A DNA stretch of 64,000 nucleotides from Mycoplasmatota bacterium (GCA_018622675.1 CP076020.1:1240001-1304000); one strand, 5' to 3'. Positions 55,459-64,000 are shown, numbered from the stretch's first letter. Numbers and translations: made by a program. Notes: generated from the letters alone by a model not told the origin.

Positions 55459-56385
55459 TTATTCTTTAGTAAGGTGGTGTTTATAATAACGTTCTCTATC
55501 TAGAACACCTATAGACTTGGTCAAATCTCCAGCTTCTATCAAATCTAATTCTTCACCTAAAACACAAGCTTTAGAATCAATATTATCTATGAAGTGAATC
55601 ATTAATGCTTCTGCTATATTTGGTTTTTTTGGCGAACCATAATTACCATAGTAATGATGTGATAATAATATATGTTCTAGAAGCATCACTTCTTCTTTAT
55701 CTTCAAACCCAAGTTCTATAGCTACTTGATGAATTAAATTAACACCCATTGATATATGACCAATCAACTTACCCTTAATTGTATATTCACTATTCTCATA
55801 TGAGGTGAACTCAAATATTTTACAAACATCATGCAAAATGATTCCAGCCATTAATAAATCCTTATTTAAATATTGATATACTTTCAAAAACCCTTTAGCT
55901 AACTTTAACATCGAGTGCGTATGGTAAGCCAAACCCGAAATATAAGCATGGTGGAATTTAGAGGCTGCTGGATATAAATAAAAATCATTTTTGTATTTTA
56001 TATATATTTTATTTGTGATAGCCTTAATGATTGGATTTTCAATGTCATCAACTATCTTGTCTATATCTTTTTTTATTTCAGTGATTTTTATAGGTGCGTA
56101 ATCATAGAAAAACTTATGAAGTTTTTCTCTTTTTTTATCATTTAAATCAATTTTTTCTAATAACTCATAATCTAAAACCTCTAAATGAATTTTATCTTTA
56201 AAATCGATAGATTGAGTTTTAAAATGATAAACTTTATTCAACAATATGTTTTGGTCTTGAGGGATTCTTACAATGACAGTTTCATTAGAATCTGTCGTTA
56301 CATTAACCGGGTAGGTTTCGTATGTTGAGTCATTAATTAAATTTACCTTACCAAAAAATTCATATTCCTTATTCAATTCTAACAT
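55459..56385 (-). CDS. yhaM: 3'-5' exoribonuclease YhaM
   Basis: 308 residues with an N-terminal OB-fold (about 1-90) and an HD domain: FHHAYISGLAYHTHSMLKLA, AGIILHDVCKIFEF, and LLSHHYYGNYGSPKKPNIAEA carry the metal-binding His/Asp. YhaM trims RNA and DNA 3' ends in Bacillota. It follows the pullulanase gene by 2 bp. Nothing unusual. Confidence 0.92.
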   Translation of the reverse strand: MLELNKEYEFFGKVNLINDSTYETYPVNVTTDSNETVIVRIPQDQNILLNKVYHFKTQSIDFKDKIHLEVLDYELLEKIDLNDKKREKLHKFFYDYAPIKITEIKKDIDKIVDDIENPIIKAITNKIYIKYKNDFYLYPAASKFHHAYISGLAYHTHSMLKLAKGFLKVYQYLNKDLLMAGIILHDVCKIFEFTSYENSEYTIKGKLIGHISMGVNLIHQVAIELGFEDKEEVMLLEHILLSHHYYGNYGSPKKPNIAEALMIHFIDNIDSKACVLGEELDLIEAGDLTKSIGVLDRERYYKHHLTKE

Positions 56386-56387
56386 TT

Positions 56388-58391
56388 TTACTTCCTTTCA
56401 AATATATATACACCAATGTCTTTTAGTATATAAGCTTCTTTAATTTTATTGTATTTTGATGAATGAATGTACAAGTATTTTTCTTTTTTGATAGTCAAAT
56501 TATCATCATCAAATTTAAAGTATATTTCAAATTGACCAACAAATAATACTAGGGTTGATTTTATCCATTTGGTTTTTCTTATGTGGTATGGATTCATTTT
56601 TTTTCTTATTTCTATGGCAGATTTCAAAATAAAAACATCATCTTTATATAAATCTAATGTATGCCATTTCACTTGATTAATTTCATCACTCAAATTATAT
56701 GAATTATGTTCAAATGACTTAGAACGATATATTTCTTGACCAAAGTGAATAAATGGTGTTCCTGGCGCAAAGACAGTTAAGCAGTTAGCGACTATTTGGT
56801 ACTTATGTACCAAGTTCTCATCTTTTATAATGGTCATTGCTTTATCAAAAAAAGTTTGATTATCGTGACACTCCACAAAATTAATTGATTTTTCAACTTT
56901 TATTTTACCTTTAGAATTGAGCAAATGATCAACGACGTTTTTATAATCTAAGTTGCCAAAAACTAAACCAGTATCTTTTGTTATAAAGGTAGAACCTTTA
57001 ACTGAATCTCTAAATTCATCATTAAAAAAACCAATATGATCATCTAATTTTGAATTGTCCATATGTGCAAGTGTTTCATTGTTATCAATTTTCCAACCTT
57101 CACCATAAACCAAAATATCAGGCTTGATCTTTTTTAAGGTCAGATAAAGTTCATTCATAGTATTATAATCGATTAGTCCCATTAAATCAAATCTAAAGCC
57201 ATCAACTTTATAAAATTTCAGCCAGTGTAATAAAGAATCAATAATTAACTTCTTAATCATTGGTCGAGATGTATCTAAATCATTTTTACAACCAGAAAAA
57301 TCAGTCATCATTCCAAATTCATCATAACGAAAAGAATATCCCGGTGTTAATATTTCATATGGAAATTTATCATGATGATCAACGTGATTATAGACGACAT
57401 CCATAATCATACCAAGATCGTTTTGATGATAAGTATCAATCACTTTTTTTATTTCATTTATTCTAGTATATGGGTGATTTGGATGACTTGCATATGATCC
57501 TTCTGGTATAAAATATTGACTTGGATTATAACCCCAATTATATTTTTCATTTTGATTTAACTCATCTACACCTGTAAAATCAAATATAGGAAGCATTTGT
57601 AAGTGAGTTATTCCTAATTCTTTTACATAATCAAACCCTATAGGATGTCCATTAGGGGTTTTTAACCCTGTTTCTATAAGTCCTAAGTATTTCTTAGGAT
57701 TTTTAAAGTTACTTTCTTTATTGGAAGAAAAGTCCCTAACACTGACTTCATAAATAAAAGGCGTATCAGGGTTATGATAAGTATGTTTGATATTATATGT
57801 TTTCTTGGAATCAATAATATATTGTATATCACCATTAGCTTTTGAAGCAATCGCATAAGGATCCTTAACTTTTCTCCACTTACCATTAACATAAACATTA
57901 TATATATATGTATACTTTTCTAAGTCTTTGTCAACTTTTACTTTCCAAGTCCCCTGTTTTTCATAGCTTAAATCATATCTTTCTTTATGACCACTAGGAC
58001 TTTCTAATAATAAGTGAATCTTTTTTGCAAGAGGCGCCCATAATTTAAAAGTTGAGTATTTTTCATTATAAGAAACACCTAAATCATCATCTTGGTAGTT
58101 ATATTCATCAATGAAAGACTGGGTTCTAACAACTTTACCAGAAATAATTTCGCTTTCAATTGCTTCATCTAAAGTTATCTTCCAATCATCTCTCAAATTA
58201 ATTTTTTGATTAACTTTAAGCACTAATTTATAAAAATCATCTTTTTTTTCTTCTAAAATCTTATAGAAATTGACATGCTTTTTATGATGATATATAGATA
58301 GTTGTTGATCATTTTTATAAAGCGAGTGTTCAACTAAGACTGTTAACACATTAACGTCGTCTAAAAATGCTTGTAATTTAATTTTCTTCAT
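56388..58391 (-). CDS. pulA: Type I pullulanase (GH13)
   Basis: 667 residues: an N-terminal beta-sandwich (CBM48-like, GVSYNEKYSTFKLWAPLAKKI), then the GH13 barrel. YNWGYNPSQYF is the type I pullulanase motif; nucleophile Asp in VDGFRFDLMG, acid Glu in VYGEGW, and NFVECHDNQTF region IV. No signal peptide, so it acts on glycogen or imported alpha-glucans inside the cell. It overlaps the end of cca by 14 bp. Confidence 0.93.
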   Translation of the reverse strand: MKKIKLQAFLDDVNVLTVLVEHSLYKNDQQLSIYHHKKHVNFYKILEEKKDDFYKLVLKVNQKINLRDDWKITLDEAIESEIISGKVVRTQSFIDEYNYQDDDLGVSYNEKYSTFKLWAPLAKKIHLLLESPSGHKERYDLSYEKQGTWKVKVDKDLEKYTYIYNVYVNGKWRKVKDPYAIASKANGDIQYIIDSKKTYNIKHTYHNPDTPFIYEVSVRDFSSNKESNFKNPKKYLGLIETGLKTPNGHPIGFDYVKELGITHLQMLPIFDFTGVDELNQNEKYNWGYNPSQYFIPEGSYASHPNHPYTRINEIKKVIDTYHQNDLGMIMDVVYNHVDHHDKFPYEILTPGYSFRYDEFGMMTDFSGCKNDLDTSRPMIKKLIIDSLLHWLKFYKVDGFRFDLMGLIDYNTMNELYLTLKKIKPDILVYGEGWKIDNNETLAHMDNSKLDDHIGFFNDEFRDSVKGSTFITKDTGLVFGNLDYKNVVDHLLNSKGKIKVEKSINFVECHDNQTFFDKAMTIIKDENLVHKYQIVANCLTVFAPGTPFIHFGQEIYRSKSFEHNSYNLSDEINQVKWHTLDLYKDDVFILKSAIEIRKKMNPYHIRKTKWIKSTLVLFVGQFEIYFKFDDDNLTIKKEKYLYIHSSKYNKIKEAYILKDIGVYIFERK

Positions 58392-59550
58392 TCAGGTCCT
58401 CCGCAAGTCTAGATGCAAATGAATGTAAATCTTCTTTTCTATTTTCTACTTTACCAAGTAAAACATCTTCTATTAATGTTTCAATAATCTTTCCAACATT
58501 TTTCTCATCTTTAACAAGTGGCAAGATATCATGACCCGTTATTTTTAAATCTTTAAAGGACCTTATCTTTAAATGTCTATCTAAATTTATAATCTTATCT
58601 TCTTGATCCTCATAGTCAAAAAATTTAACTAATAAATCATTAGCTGCTAACATTAAATCTTTAGAATAATTATATAGATGAATCGATGTAATTCTTTGTT
58701 TTAATAGAATATTCATTAGTTCTTTTATGGTTTCAATTCGACTCATTTGACTTTTAGAAAATCGCCACTCATCAGGGCTTAAATTCTTATCTGGATATAA
58801 TCCTAAAGCAAAAAATTGTTCTAAAGAAATTGGATAATCTGTAAGATTTAATTTTTTTATAGCCCTATCTAAATCACTAAAGACATCCCCTAAATGTAAG
58901 TCATTAAAAAGATGATATATTTGTTCTTTATATGGTTGTTTCAATATTAAGTCTAATTCTTTAATTATTCTTTCAGTAGGAATTTTACTCAGCAAATGAC
59001 TGTCTTTTTTCATTGCATCAAAGGTATTTTTCTCAATATGAAAGTTTAGTTTACCTACAAATCTAATTGCTCTTAATATTCTAAGGGCATCTTCTTTAAA
59101 GCGTTTATTAGGATCATCAATAGCTTTTATTTGTCTTTGTTTGATATCTTCCATTCCATTGAAAAGATCAATTGTCTGACCCTCTATGTCTTTTGCAAGT
59201 GCATTGATAGTAAAATCTCTTCTGATTAAGTCATCTTCTAATTTTTTTGAAAAATCTACTGATTCTGGTTGACGGTAATTTTTATATGATTTGTCAAACC
59301 TGAAGGTTGTGACCTCATAAGCATAATCATTCATAAAAACAGTAATGGTCCCATATTTTTTGCCTGTAGCGGCTGTATTCTCAAATAAAGACTCTACTTG
59401 ACTTGGCCATGCGCTTGTAGCTATATCAATGTCGTTGGATTCAATATTAAGGATTTCATCTCTTACAAAACCACCAACAAAATAAGCCTCATAACCAGAG
59501 TCATTTAGTGTTTTTAATATCTTTTTTCCATATTTGATCATTTCTTTCAT
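58378..59550 (-). CDS. cca: CCA-adding tRNA nucleotidyltransferase
   Basis: About 390 residues from the ATG at 59550, where AGGTG is suitably spaced; a frame opening 26 codons upstream has no RBS and an unlikely hydrophobic start. YFVGGFVRDEIL is the nucleotidyltransferase G-loop, NDIDIATSA carries the metal Asp pair, RRDFTINALAKD and RFKEDALRILRAIRFVGKL complete the class II head and neck. It adds or repairs the 3' CCA of tRNA. Divergent from yigZ. Confidence 0.93.
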   Translation of the reverse strand: MKEMIKYGKKILKTLNDSGYEAYFVGGFVRDEILNIESNDIDIATSAWPSQVESLFENTAATGKKYGTITVFMNDYAYEVTTFRFDKSYKNYRQPESVDFSKKLEDDLIRRDFTINALAKDIEGQTIDLFNGMEDIKQRQIKAIDDPNKRFKEDALRILRAIRFVGKLNFHIEKNTFDAMKKDSHLLSKIPTERIIKELDLILKQPYKEQIYHLFNDLHLGDVFSDLDRAIKKLNLTDYPISLEQFFALGLYPDKNLSPDEWRFSKSQMSRIETIKELMNILLKQRITSIHLYNYSKDLMLAANDLLVKFFDYEDQEDKIINLDRHLKIRSFKDLKITGHDILPLVKDEKNVGKIIETLIEDVLLGKVENRKEDLHSFASRLAEDLNEEN

Positions 59551-59617
59551 CATCTCACCTATCCATATTATAACATAATCAGTTTTTATATATAAAAATA
59601 AAGTGGTTAAATAATAG

Positions 59618-59646
59618 TTTAATATCAATTTTAATTATGTTATAAT
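59618..59646 (+). promoter_or_regulatory. Promoter of the yigZ-like gene
   Basis: TTTAAT, 17 bases, TATAAT; the leader to the ATG at 59662 is under 10 bases. Confidence 0.45.
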
Positions 59647-59661
59647 ACTTTAGGTGATAAT

Positions 59662-60279
59662 ATGCGCTCTATATATGATAAAAGTGAATATGAATTTATA
59701 GAAAAAAAGTCTAGATTTATTGGCATTATGTATCATGTTAGAGATATAGAAACCATAGAATCTAAGCTAGATGAAATCAAAAAAATATATCCCGGAGCCA
59801 ACCATTACGTCTATGCTTATAAACTTGATGACCATACACAAAAAGCAAGCGATGATGGAGAGCCACAAAGAACAGCTGGCTATCCAGTATTGGATGTTTT
59901 AAATAAAAACAAGCTCAATGATGTTTTGGCAATTGTGATTCGATATTTCGGCGGAATAAAATTAGGTGCTGGTGGTTTAATTAGAGCTTATTCAACAACC
60001 ATAGCTGAAACCTTAAAAAAAGCCACTTTTATTGAAAAAGTGACTAGTTATTATTGTCAATTACAAACAAGCTATAACCATTTAGGCGATATAGAAAAAA
60101 TCGTTCGTGAACAATGCAAATTAGATAAAGTTGATTATAAAGAAAAAATCACTTTTTACTTTTATTTGTATAATGATCAGTTCGAAAAAGTCAAAGACAC
60201 TTTATTTCATCATAATGGTTATGAAGATCACCTAAAAGTGATTGAAAAAAAATTAGTGTATGCTAAAGTATCTGGTTAA
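59662..60279 (+). CDS. YigZ/IMPACT-family protein
   Basis: 205 residues. YEFIEKKSRFIG, the DDGEPQRTAGYPVLDVL signature and IRYFGGIKLGAGGLIRAYS are the UPF0029/IMPACT core; the last ~70 residues form the second, DUF1949-like domain. Relatives bind nucleic acid or the translation machinery; the exact role is unknown. It converges with the DUF1146 gene, overlapping its stop by 17 bp. Confidence 0.92.
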   Translation: MRSIYDKSEYEFIEKKSRFIGIMYHVRDIETIESKLDEIKKIYPGANHYVYAYKLDDHTQKASDDGEPQRTAGYPVLDVLNKNKLNDVLAIVIRYFGGIKLGAGGLIRAYSTTIAETLKKATFIEKVTSYYCQLQTSYNHLGDIEKIVREQCKLDKVDYKEKITFYFYLYNDQFEKVKDTLFHHNGYEDHLKVIEKKLVYAKVSG

Positions 60280-60493
60280 GATTTTCAAATAAAGATACAA
60301 TAGCATCGACAAACAAGTGCCCTAATATAATAGAGACGACCATAAATAAAAATCTTATATTGTCCGCAGAATTTTTTTTAAATATTTTGCTTAAATCAAT
60401 CGCTTGTAATGCTTTGAAAATAAACATAGTTGCGACAAAAAACAATATAATTCTTGAGATTAAAAATGGACTTTGATCAATTAACGCTAACAT
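60263..60493 (-). CDS. DUF1146/YwzB-family membrane protein
   Basis: 76 residues from the ATG at 60493 (GGAGTGATTTT upstream); two ATGs further up overlap the previous gene without an RBS. Two membrane helices. The pattern FLISRIILFFVATMFIFKALQAID...KKNSADNIRFLFMVVSIILG is that of the small YwzB group found in Bacillota, often near atp genes. Function unknown. It follows the NusG-II-like gene by 4 bp. Confidence 0.75.
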   Translation of the reverse strand: MLALIDQSPFLISRIILFFVATMFIFKALQAIDLSKIFKKNSADNIRFLFMVVSIILGHLFVDAIVSLFENLNQIL

Positions 60494-60497
60494 AAAA

Positions 60498-61001
60498 TCA
60501 CTCCAATACATCATCTAAATAAAATTCATCAGAACTTTGAGATGTTATAACCTTTACTACAACTTTATTTGGTAAACATACGATTGGTTTTAAACTTGAA
60601 TTCGTTGGTGGCTCATATTGACATAAATCTCTAGGGCTTTCTTGGTAAAGAACGGATATTTTACCATCTTCAACCAAAAGTTTGATACCAACAATTTGAT
60701 TCTCTTTAGCATATGAATCTTCTTTCCAAAGTTCAGTCATGTCAGTGGTTGTTTCACCAGGTACATAAAAAATACCTTCATCAGCCCTATCAACATTTAC
60801 TTGGTCTTTGTATTTAGAATCATAAAGATCATATATTTCTGGGTCATTTAAATTTATTTTTAATATTGGTTCTCCTGCATAAGTAATTTGTCCATATGCT
60901 TCACCGGTGCTATTGATATTTTCAATCAAATTTAGGACACCAGTACTTAATACTGCAATAATGAGAATAACAATAATTAATAGAATATCTCGCTTTTTGA
61001 T
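60498..61001 (-). CDS. NusG domain II-like exported protein with apparent ATC start
   Basis: 167 residues. In frame upstream of the weak TTG at 60929 lie IKKRDILLIIVILIIAVLSTG, a basic start and membrane helix typical of this family. Between that and an in-frame TGA at 61014-61016 there is no ATG, GTG or TTG; the only well-placed codon is ATC at 61001, with AGGTG five bases before it. Hence I place the start there. The outer part (GQITYAGEPILKINL and SLKPIVCLPNKVVVKV) is the NusG II beta fold. It is divergent from ApbE, a frequent partner of FMN-using redox systems. Non-standard initiation needs checking. Confidence 0.7.
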   Translation of the reverse strand: MKKRDILLIIVILIIAVLSTGVLNLIENINSTGEAYGQITYAGEPILKINLNDPEIYDLYDSKYKDQVNVDRADEGIFYVPGETTTDMTELWKEDSYAKENQIVGIKLLVEDGKISVLYQESPRDLCQYEPPTNSSLKPIVCLPNKVVVKVITSQSSDEFYLDDVLE

Positions 61002-61070
61002 GGTATCACCTACTCATATATATTATATAATATTTTCTTATTTAAATAAAGATTTTATAAAGGAGTTCAC

Positions 61071-62348
61071 ATGAAAAAAATATGCATTTCACTGCTAATG
61101 ACTATACTCACAATAAGTCAATTAGGATTCATAAACAAAACCAACTTACAAGGCTCACCACATTTAAATGCCTTTGAAAATCCAAATGAAGTCTATTGTA
61201 CATCAACCCGTGTAGATGGTGTTTATAAGTGTTCAAAGGAGTTTTTTGCTTTTGATACAACAAATACCTTAACTGTTTATATGGATGAAAATAGCACTTT
61301 CACACTTGAGAACATTTTTAATGATGTCGAGTCAGAAATTATTTATTACGATCAATTATTTGATGCCTATGAAGCTTATGATGGTATTGAAAACGTCTAC
61401 ACCATTAATGAAAGTGATGGTCCTGTAACAATTGATCAAAAACTTTTCGATGCCATTCAATACGCACTTGAAAACCAAGATATTCAGCCTGATAACAATG
61501 AACTTTTATTTAATATTGCACTTGAACCAATAACTTCTATCTGGCATGATGCTAGATATTCAGAAGAGTGTGTTGATAATATTCTATATGATAATTGTCC
61601 TATTCCAAGTGAAGATATACTTAATCAAGAATATCACACGAATCCTGAAGATATTATTTTAGATGAAACAAACCTTACCATTGATTTCTCTAAAAGTGAT
61701 ATGGGTATTGACCTGGGCGGATTTGCAAAAGGATATATATCTATGATTTTACAAACTTACTTAAGTGACTATGACATCAGCTACATTTTAAATTTAGGTG
61801 CATCAAATGTTTTAGTTGGTGGAGAAAATATATCCAATCCAAATGCAAGCACTTATGGTATAGGCTTAACAGAACCTAGTTTTACATCACTTAATACTTC
61901 AGCCTATGGTGCAGCTCTGATAGACTCATCTTATTCAGTCGTTACAAGCGGATCTTATCAACGTTATATGAAAAATATTAATGATCCAGATGATGATACG
62001 ATATATCATCACATCATTGATCCAAGAACAAATTATCCTGGTGGACATGCATTGGCAGTTTCAATTATCACAAGAGAGACAGCTCTTTCAGATATTTTAT
62101 CAACAGCCATCTTCTTAATGGATTATGACGAAGGCTTAGACTATGTCAATAGCATTGATGATTTAGAAGCCATCTGGTATTTTAGCGAAGATGATATTAG
62201 AATGTCAGAACAGGCTGATGATTATATTGTTCTTTTCAATGAAACTGAAGACCAAACAAATCATACTGTATATTATATGATAGGTGGTTCTATTTTATTC
62301 CTATCAATCCTAGGTCTTGGTTATTACCTTTATAAAAAGAATCAATAA
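61071..62348 (+). CDS. apbE: ApbE-like FMN transferase, membrane-anchored
   Basis: 425 residues, exported (N-terminal hydrophobic segment) with a C-terminal membrane helix (about 400-420, YYMIGGSILFLSILGLGYYLY). The ApbE core is DLGGFAKGYISMIL, YILNLGASNVLVGG, HHIIDPRTNYPGG and SDILSTAIFLMD, i.e. flavin and metal sites. It attaches FMN covalently to Thr/Ser of extracytoplasmic redox proteins. An extra C-terminal anchor is unusual compared with lipid-anchored relatives. AAGGAG RBS precedes the ATG. The FMN-accepting partner is not in the window. Confidence 0.9.
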   Translation: MKKICISLLMTILTISQLGFINKTNLQGSPHLNAFENPNEVYCTSTRVDGVYKCSKEFFAFDTTNTLTVYMDENSTFTLENIFNDVESEIIYYDQLFDAYEAYDGIENVYTINESDGPVTIDQKLFDAIQYALENQDIQPDNNELLFNIALEPITSIWHDARYSEECVDNILYDNCPIPSEDILNQEYHTNPEDIILDETNLTIDFSKSDMGIDLGGFAKGYISMILQTYLSDYDISYILNLGASNVLVGGENISNPNASTYGIGLTEPSFTSLNTSAYGAALIDSSYSVVTSGSYQRYMKNINDPDDDTIYHHIIDPRTNYPGGHALAVSIITRETALSDILSTAIFLMDYDEGLDYVNSIDDLEAIWYFSEDDIRMSEQADDYIVLFNETEDQTNHTVYYMIGGSILFLSILGLGYYLYKKNQ

Positions 62349-62402
62349 AAAGATAGGTTGAATGTCAAGGATAGGGGTCTTTGATGTTTAAGAAAAGAAT
62401 TT

Positions 62403-62442
62403 AAAGATGATATTTCGTTTGAAGTATCGTCTTTTTCTTTTT
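62403..62442 (+). terminator. Terminator-like hairpin at the IS left end
   Basis: AAAGATGATA pairing with TATCGTCTTT (one G-U), then TTTCTTTTT on the plus strand. It would stop transcripts coming from apbE into the IS. Confidence 0.5.
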
Positions 62443-62445
62443 GTT

Positions 62446-63714
62446 TTAAAGTGAAGTAATAGGGCAATCATTATGAGTTAATGCAAATATTCTTAATCTA
62501 AAGTGATCAAAGTTTCTATAGCCAAAGGCTATGCGTTTAATCACTTTGATTTTATTGTTCAAACCTTCAATAAAGCCATTGGTTAATTGTTTTTTGTCAT
62601 AGGTAATAAATGAATTAATAATTTCTTCTTTCCAGTTTTTATAAGTCCTAGCGACTGTTTTGAATTCAGGTAACTTTGTTTGATATAAGTCATCTATAAA
62701 TTGATTTATTACATCTCTAGCTTCATAATAAGATGTGCTATGCATCATTTCATAGAAGGAATCCTTTAAATCAATCGCCTTTTTCATATCTAGATCAAAG
62801 TGTCTTACTTTATCAATAATCTCTCTCGCTGTAATGTGATAACCAAGCTTATAATCTTTAAAATGCTTGGTTGAAAGATTATAAGTATAAGCCAATATAT
62901 GTTTCCAATATTTCTTTAAATAATGATATTCATAAGTACCTTTTCGATATTTCTTCATAACCCTTAATCTAACATCTTGAACGGCCCAATACATCTGTCT
63001 AATAAAATGATACTTATCAGCGATTAATTTGGCCTTAGGAAAGTATTTGTGAACCAGTTGTCTATAAGGATCCCATAAGTCTGATATGATGCATTTGACC
63101 TTATCTCGCTCTTTTTTGTCAATATGGGAGAAGTAATACTCTAGGTTATGTTTTCTTCTGTTAGGGAAAACGTCAATCAGTTTTTTATTGACTGGATCAG
63201 TCATAAGAAAAGCATATTTACCATAGCCATGAGATAAATTTTTAAACTCATCTATACTCAAGACTTCAGGTAAAACTTGCCTCCTAGGTCTAATATGAGT
63301 TTTAATGTGTCTCATAACTGTGTGAAATGATATATTTAAATGTCTACCAACATCTGTGATTGATTGTTTAAATCCATATTCTTTGATAATTAGTTGTTTC
63401 GTATAATTACTTATCTTATGATATTTTCTTACAAATTGATTCTCTTCAGGAAAACGTTTATGACAATCTTTACATAAATATCTTCGCCGCCTATATAGAA
63501 GTATCACTTTATATCCTAAATCAAATTGATGTTTTATCTTTCTTATCCTGTAATCATGAACCCTCTTGGTTAAACAACCACAGTGAGGACAGACATGTTC
63601 TCTAATAGGAAGTTCTAATTTAATATACTTAGTCCCTCTTTCTATAGAAATATCTTTAATAATAATATCTTCATCTTTCAAATTAAATAATTTACTGATA
63701 TAATGTTCATGCAT
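62446..63714 (-). CDS. ISL3-family transposase
   Basis: 422 residues. N-terminal zinc finger (CPHCGCLTKRVHD ... CKDCHKRF), helix-turn-helix (SITDVGRHLNISFHTVMRHI), then the DDE catalytic core: first Asp in LSIDEFKNLS, second in CIISDLWDPYRQL, Glu in TNGFIEGLNNKIKVIKR. Length is full, with no frameshift, so it is probably active. The start ATG at 63714 lies in one arm of an inverted repeat that could silence read-through transcripts. Confidence 0.95.
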   Translation of the reverse strand: MHEHYISKLFNLKDEDIIIKDISIERGTKYIKLELPIREHVCPHCGCLTKRVHDYRIRKIKHQFDLGYKVILLYRRRRYLCKDCHKRFPEENQFVRKYHKISNYTKQLIIKEYGFKQSITDVGRHLNISFHTVMRHIKTHIRPRRQVLPEVLSIDEFKNLSHGYGKYAFLMTDPVNKKLIDVFPNRRKHNLEYYFSHIDKKERDKVKCIISDLWDPYRQLVHKYFPKAKLIADKYHFIRQMYWAVQDVRLRVMKKYRKGTYEYHYLKKYWKHILAYTYNLSTKHFKDYKLGYHITAREIIDKVRHFDLDMKKAIDLKDSFYEMMHSTSYYEARDVINQFIDDLYQTKLPEFKTVARTYKNWKEEIINSFITYDKKQLTNGFIEGLNNKIKVIKRIAFGYRNFDHFRLRIFALTHNDCPITSL

Positions 63715-63777
63715 GAATAGGACCCCTTTCGATTGGGAGTAGGTAACTTAATTATAAAGGATGATTCCTATTCATGC
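63711..63777 (-). promoter_or_regulatory. Transposase promoter and start-sequestering inverted repeat
   Basis: GCATGAATAGGA at 63711-63722 and its exact complement at 63766-63777 bracket a TATAAT box (63751-63756, minus). A transcript from this promoter starts near 63744 and lacks one arm, so the start codon stays free. A transcript entering from outside would form the hairpin and hide the ATG. Confidence 0.6.
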
Positions 63778-63851
63778 ACTTTTAATTTATAAACATCTTT
63801 TTATTAACACCCCTAAGAAAATTATAGAACCAAAAGATATAAGATAAAAAC

Positions 63852-63879
63852 AAATACCTTTGAATTTTCAAAGGTATTT
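63852..63879 (-). terminator. Terminator of the gene at the right window edge
   Basis: AAATACCTTTGAA/TTCAAAGGTATTT hairpin with a U-rich tract on the minus strand. Confidence 0.8.
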
Positions 63880-64000
63880 TTATTTTGCAAAATATAAAAA
63901 TTTATCTTCTAAACTTAATATTACTTTTTTTGCTAAATATGCGGTTAACAATCCTGTCGGAACACTAACCATAACTAAATATGGTAAAATCACAGCTAAG
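63880..64000 (-). CDS. C-terminal end of a membrane protein (truncated by window)
   Basis: The last 39 codons of a minus-strand frame, ending TAA: a hydrophobic segment (LAVILPYLVMVSVPTGLLT) and a short polar tail with AKKVILSLEDKF. It resembles the ends of small membrane proteins such as ECF-transporter S components, but the fragment is too short to assign. Confidence 0.5.
   Translation of the reverse strand, partial: LAVILPYLVMVSVPTGLLTAYLAKKVILSLEDKFLYFAK

Larger units (their letters stand above)
62372..63814 (-). mobile_element. ISL3-family insertion sequence
   Basis: An element of about 1.44 kb with one transposase. Candidate ends: TAGGGGTCTTTGATG at 62372 and, inverted, TAGGGGTGTTAATAA at 63814; about the first 7-8 bases agree, the rest is similar only. 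The length fits ISL3 (about 1.3-1.5 kb). I see no clear 8-bp target duplication, so the exact ends are uncertain. Confidence 0.7.

Noticed and set aside
60498-60929. TTG start at 60929 for the NusG-II-like protein
   Set aside because: It would remove the in-frame membrane helix and basic start typical of the family, and there is no RBS before it.
62348-63830. Target-site duplication flanking the IS
   Set aside because: The 8 bases on either side of the proposed ends do not match, whichever of the likely end positions is used.
1-64000. UGA read as tryptophan, as in Mycoplasma
   Set aside because: Genes end cleanly at TGA in tight overlaps (for example ATGA at 19101-19104), and full-length families fit the standard bacterial code.
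1-64000. CRISPR arrays, rRNA or tRNA genes
   Set aside because: No regularly spaced direct repeats and no cloverleaf or rRNA-like stretches were seen by eye in the intergenic regions; a computer scan could still find a missed tRNA.

Overview
This window is AT-rich, with densely packed genes mostly on the minus strand. The gene set points to a free-living anaerobic or fermentative member of the Tenericutes/Bacillota borderland (an Izemoplasma-, Acholeplasma- or Haloplasma-like lineage): a Bacillota-type sufCDSUB operon, a one-piece pyruvate:ferredoxin oxidoreductase, DarA, YhaM, WalJ-like and DUF1146 proteins, many lipoproteins, and strong sigma-A promoters. UGA is a stop here (for example the ATGA overlap at 19101-19104), so this is not the Mycoplasma/Spiroplasma code. 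The taxonomic call is inference.

Layout. 1-5.3 kb: end of a rhodanese-TusA-DsrE protein, tpiA, pgk (with an odd Cys-rich tail), a ComK-like regulator, the c-di-AMP receptor DarA, and a PadR/HAAS membrane pair. 5.4-10.2 kb: sufCDSUB operon. 10.2-18.2 kb: MgtC-like protein, a CDF metal exporter, a large parvulin-like lipoprotein and PFOR. 18.3-27.2 kb: a nine-gene operon behind a cyclic-di-GMP-I riboswitch. It encodes SipW/TasA-type secreted proteins, two Ser/His-type signal peptidases, a membrane-anchored McrB-like AAA+ ATPase, a DUF2357 protein and a WalJ-like hydrolase. 27.2-38.8 kb: a catabolic operon (thiolase, SDR, KAS III-like enzyme, complete Liv-type ABC importer, CoA-transferase, two alpha/beta hydrolases) with a divergent TetR regulator and a palindromic operator. 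39.6-51.9 kb: a second operon behind a nearly identical c-di-GMP-I riboswitch, encoding a SipW-type protein, a 2465-residue surface protein and two GGDEF/EAL proteins. 52.1-62.3 kb: a second large parvulin-like protein, YhaM, type I pullulanase, CCA-adding enzyme, YigZ, a DUF1146 protein, a NusG-II-like protein that appears to start at ATC, and ApbE. 62.4-63.8 kb: an ISL3-family insertion sequence. The end of a membrane-protein gene closes the window.

The most interesting part is the pair of c-di-GMP-riboswitch operons. Both start from TTGACA-17-TATAAT promoters, carry almost the same aptamer and terminator, and encode SipW-dependent surface proteins. The first supplies the signal peptidases and an unusual McrB-like/DUF2357 membrane ATPase pair. 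The second supplies a giant repeat protein and a phosphodiesterase that looks catalytically intact, which could lower the messenger that controls it. My reading is a c-di-GMP-controlled surface-fibre or adhesion system in which a McrB-type motor has been taken on for envelope work. The riboswitches and domain types are read from the sequence; the integrated function is inference.
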